Source: Hyposmocoma kahamanoa (lineage: Eukaryota; Arthropoda; Insecta; Lepidoptera; Cosmopterigidae). Taken from it: a stretch of 64,000 bases of DNA. The number at the start of each line of letters is the position of its first letter. The first letter of the stretch is position 1. The notes below the pieces were generated by a model that saw only the letters and a list, made by a program, of their open reading frames with translations, did not search any database and had not been told where the DNA came from. Location: contig NW_020653945.1 in assembly GCF_003589595.1 (NCBI RefSeq), forward strand, positions 3,794,026-3,858,025, in the 5' to 3' direction. Both the position numbers and the translations under genes were made by a program. This document shows positions 60,965 to 64,000 of this stretch, one piece after another.

Positions 60965-62247
60965 GAGCGCACTATAAGTTTCCGGAATGAATAAGAAAAA
61001 AATACTATAAATGGTCAAAAATGAATTTATTGTTTCTCAAAATATTCTCTGTTAGCGTTAATGCACTTTTTCATACGAATGAACCAATCTTGAAAACATC
61101 TATGCCACTCCTCCGTGACAATCTCTGAAACATATTTTTCATACTCTTCAACAGTCTTTTCAGGTGATGACAATCGTTGACCGCTTAACTGGTTCTTCAT
61201 TTTTAGAAATAAATAAAAGTCACTAGGTGCCAGGTCCGGACTGTACGCGGGATGGCTCATAAGGTCAACGTTGTTCACCGTCAAAAATTTATTTGTCTGT
61301 CTGGCCGAGTGAGAACTGGCATTATCGTGGTGCAAGATGATACGGCGTTTACGGTTATTTTTACGGAGTTTGTCAATAACTTCAAACAACAAATGTTCGT
61401 GTACCAATCATTATTCACGGTACAACGATACTCCAAAGCAACAGTAGCCACGTGTCCAGTTTAATTTAAAAAAGAAGCAATCATCCGCTTAGAGGCACTA
61501 TGCACGCGCGCCACTTTGGTTGGTTTCGGCTCATCTCAAAAAACCCATACGCTCGACGCTGTTTTGTTTTGGGATCGTACCTATAAATCCATGTTTCGTC
61601 ACCTGTTACTATGTCCCACACCAAATTTGACGCAACTTCGTTGAATCTGGTAAGCATGGCATTGCGCCAAGTGACGCGATCCGTTTTTTGAGCCTCAGTC
61701 AAATTGTGTGGGATCCACCGAGCGCACAGCTTTTTCACACCCAAATGTTTGTGTAGTATTGATTGTATTTGACTCATGCCTATGCCCAAAGATGCCCGAA
61801 TCTCATGGTATGTCACATTCCTGTCTGTTTTGATCATACGGCGCACAGCACCGATGTTTTTATTGTTCACAGGAGTGAATGGGCCACCATCACGAAATTC
61901 GTCACTGAGATTCACACGACCGCGTTTAAGTTCTGCAAACCAGCTATAAATAGTCGTCTTGCATGGAGTTTCATCGCCAAAAGCAGTTTGAAGCCGAGCG
62001 AAGCTCCGCTGAGCTGTTAAATTACACTTAAAATCGTAGAAAATCATACTACGAAAATTTTCACGAGTTAAATCCATGGTGATGTGGACAACCAATTTCT
62101 AAAATGACGCCACAATGTAAAAACAAGTGACAGTCAGATGAAACAAACTGTATTCCACAGCCAAAGAGTTCCATTTTCAAGTGTTGTAATTACTTTTTAA
62201 ATATTGTTTATGTAAGTGGCCTGTTCCGGAAATTTATAGTGCGCCCT
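60965..62247 (-). mobile_element. Mariner-family transposon
   Basis: Inverted ends: GAGCGCACTATAAGTTTCCG at about 60965-60987 and, inverted, GGGCGCACTATAAATTTCCG at about 62224-62246. A single transposase gene is carried on the - strand. Confidence 0.85.
61027..62068 (-). pseudogene. Mariner (DD34D) transposase, frameshifted
   Basis: N-terminal half: MDLTRENFRSMIFYDFKCNL, FGDETPCKTTIYSWFAELKR, and TGDETWIY with the first Asp. C-terminal half: RIILHHDNASSHS (second Asp) and SPDLAPSDFYLF (third Asp); 34 residues lie between the second and third Asp, the mariner hallmark. Between about 61410 and 61490 the reading frame is lost by indels and stops, so no active enzyme is made. Confidence 0.9.
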
Positions 62248-62582
62248 ATGTATGTATATAAATTTATCTACTAATATTCTCGATGCTTTCATCAATTTGC
62301 GCTTCTGCTCAGCCTAAAAGTGTTCTCTGTTATTACTCAAAATATCAATTAACAAGATAAATATGCTCAATATAATCTGTTAAATAATAACAGACAAATA
62401 TGTTTGCTAAATACATTATTGTATCTAAGATAAGAGAGTCCATATATATATTTTAAAACATACAATAGTGTTATTATCAATCGTAATACTTAAGTACACG
62501 ACGCTTTTGTTTATTTACACATCGGTACACAAAATAGTGCATTGTTAGTCATAACTAGTCTTAAGTATTATTCATAAAAACA

Positions 62583-63681
62583 TTGGGTTGGTCAAAAAAT
62601 TCGTGCGGTATCAAGTGTAAATAAAAACGTTTAAAAAAACTTAATCTGGGGTAATTTTACAATTCCATTCCTAAATATTCGTGTCCATTCAAAGAATTTT
62701 GTGAAGACCGAAACAAAAGGAAATCTGAAGGGGCATTGTCGCGCGTACACGGGCGGTGGATGAAATAAATCATCGCACTCTACCTATAATAGTTTTTATT
62801 TTGACAGCTTTGTAAAAATGTGTGTGATTTGACTTAACCATGATTAAATACGATACACCACACATTGACTTACAATTATATGGACGTCGGGTCCGCGCTA
62901 AAAAGTGTCCGAACTTATAGGGCGTTAAAATCGTATACAGAGCGTCATTCACACTTTAGTCTTCGTTTGTTCGACTGACAGCGAAGCAAGCAAAATTAGA
63001 CAATACTGCGATGACATTACAATTTAAATTCAACGTTTTAGCTTTTTCATATTCCTTTACATGTCATTACGTTTAAATAGGTTGACTTGGGACATTTTTT
63101 TCGTGGTTTTTGTATTAGACCCGTCTTCCATTTATTTGTAAGTCAATGACACCATAGCAAAAATTTGAACCTTTTGTACCATCCTCGGTGCCATAAAGTA
63201 ATTTATAAGAAAAACTGCTTCAACATGTGTATAATTATGTTCAACAATTTGCCAAATGAAAATAAATTGTTGCAAGGACATACTTTTAAATTACAATTGA
63301 CAAAATGGCTTTTGACACATTGCTTCTATAGTAGTAAAGAATACTTTTGATTCCCAAATACAAATTTACTTCAATTTGAAGTACAATTAACAGTAGAAAC
63401 CGAACATGAAATTAATATTTTTACATCTGCTTGCAGGTTGAACACAGTGTACCTAATTTTATTTAAGACCTTTATCATTACTGGCAAATAAACGTGTTCT
63501 ATTCTATCTATTCTTTACGATCCGGTAATTATGGGCATTTTGCATGATTCCCCGCCTATTCTTCAAATGCGCAATAAAACATTTTTTTTAATGACCACAA
63601 TACAACATTTTAAAAGAAAAAACTTTTTTTATTTAAAGTTAGCTAGTGGCAAAAACCGCGCGAGAGTTTTAGCCAACCTAA
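62583..63681. mobile_element. Degenerate mariner with inserted LINE piece
   Basis: Ends TTGGGTTGGTCAAAAAATTC and, inverted, TTAGGTTGGCTAAAACTCTC, both followed by a CGTGCGG-like CGCGG. On the - strand the frame near 62770-62860 (MVKSNHTHFYKAVKIKTI) is a transposase relic like that at 44690. A non-LTR fragment lies inside. Confidence 0.65.
63195..63510 (+). pseudogene. Non-LTR C-terminus with 3' UTR
   Basis: KNCFNMCIIMFNNLPNENKL, LQLTKWLLTHCFYSSKEYF is the LPxE...WLLxxxFYSxxEY terminus of CR1/Rex-like ORF2, followed by TAATTTTATTTAAGACCTT and AATAAACG. 5' truncated. Confidence 0.7.
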
Positions 63682-64000
63682 AAAAAATGTAGTTCCACTA
63701 CCACCTTTTGACTCATTTTTAAATTCACCAACTTTCTTCTCATTTTAAAATTCACCAGACTTTGTCTCTTCATTTTTGGTACAATTTACTACTTATACAC
63801 AACAAATGAATACACAACTCTTTTAACCTTTGTCATGACACTAAACAACTCATTAATTAATTGTAAATTATTCACAACATCATTGCTTCAAGTCAAATAC
63901 AGACTGATAATTTTTTTGTATTAATTATGATTTTTTTGAGATCATACGACACTTTATCAAGGTCACTGACATCGAACAGCAACCAATAGAAGTTCAATAA

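Overview
The window is animal genomic DNA, most likely from a moth or butterfly (Lepidoptera). The evidence is AT-rich sequence, split genes with GT-AG introns, tRNA-headed SINEs resembling the lepidopteran Metulj type, and a dense mix of short inverted-repeat elements, mariner relatives and broken non-LTR retrotransposons. I cannot name the species. No bacterial features are present.

Two host genes are supported and they converge. At the left, on the + strand, three exons (658-2977) encode an armadillo-repeat protein that matches radial spoke head protein 14 (RSPH14), an axoneme component. From 60131 down to 8697 on the - strand lies a complete neuropathy target esterase (swiss cheese / PNPLA6 family). 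I reconstruct 28 coding exons plus one alternative exon. All splice phases agree, and the product is 1272 residues: a short N-terminus, one membrane segment, a conserved basic stretch, three cyclic-nucleotide-binding-like domains and a patatin phospholipase domain. The Ser and Asp of the catalytic dyad are 120 residues apart, the same spacing as I recall for human NTE. The gene fills about 51 kb of the window, mostly as introns loaded with repeats.

The main biological finding is a duplicated catalytic exon. Two 117-base exons with identical phases lie 0.8 kb apart (20567-20683 and 19653-19769). Each encodes the segment carrying the catalytic Asp: one reads DGG, the other DGC. They look like mutually exclusive alternatives that would give two esterases with different active-site loops.

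The largest intron stretches hold mobile DNA. At 23568-25824 there is a structurally complete IS630/Tc1/mariner-type element with TA flanks, 42-base terminal inverted repeats and a DD82E transposase (the group called Sailor). Its coding region is broken by one frameshift, one stop and an inserted reverse-transcriptase fragment flanked by an 8-base duplication. A hAT-like element is at 54034-55328, a Penelope-type GIY-YIG fragment at 55442-55720, three mariner relatives at 44690-45152, 60965-62247 and 62583-63681, and several non-LTR fragments are scattered through. A repeat family at 14881, 33281 and 43487 carries a hammerhead-ribozyme-like core.

Region by region: 1-657 upstream of RSPH14, nothing recognised; 658-3035 RSPH14; 3036-8487 convergent intergenic DNA with small repeats; 8488-8696 esterase 3' UTR with a repeated motif; 8697-60131 esterase gene; 60132-64000 upstream DNA with a GC-rich element and two mariners.
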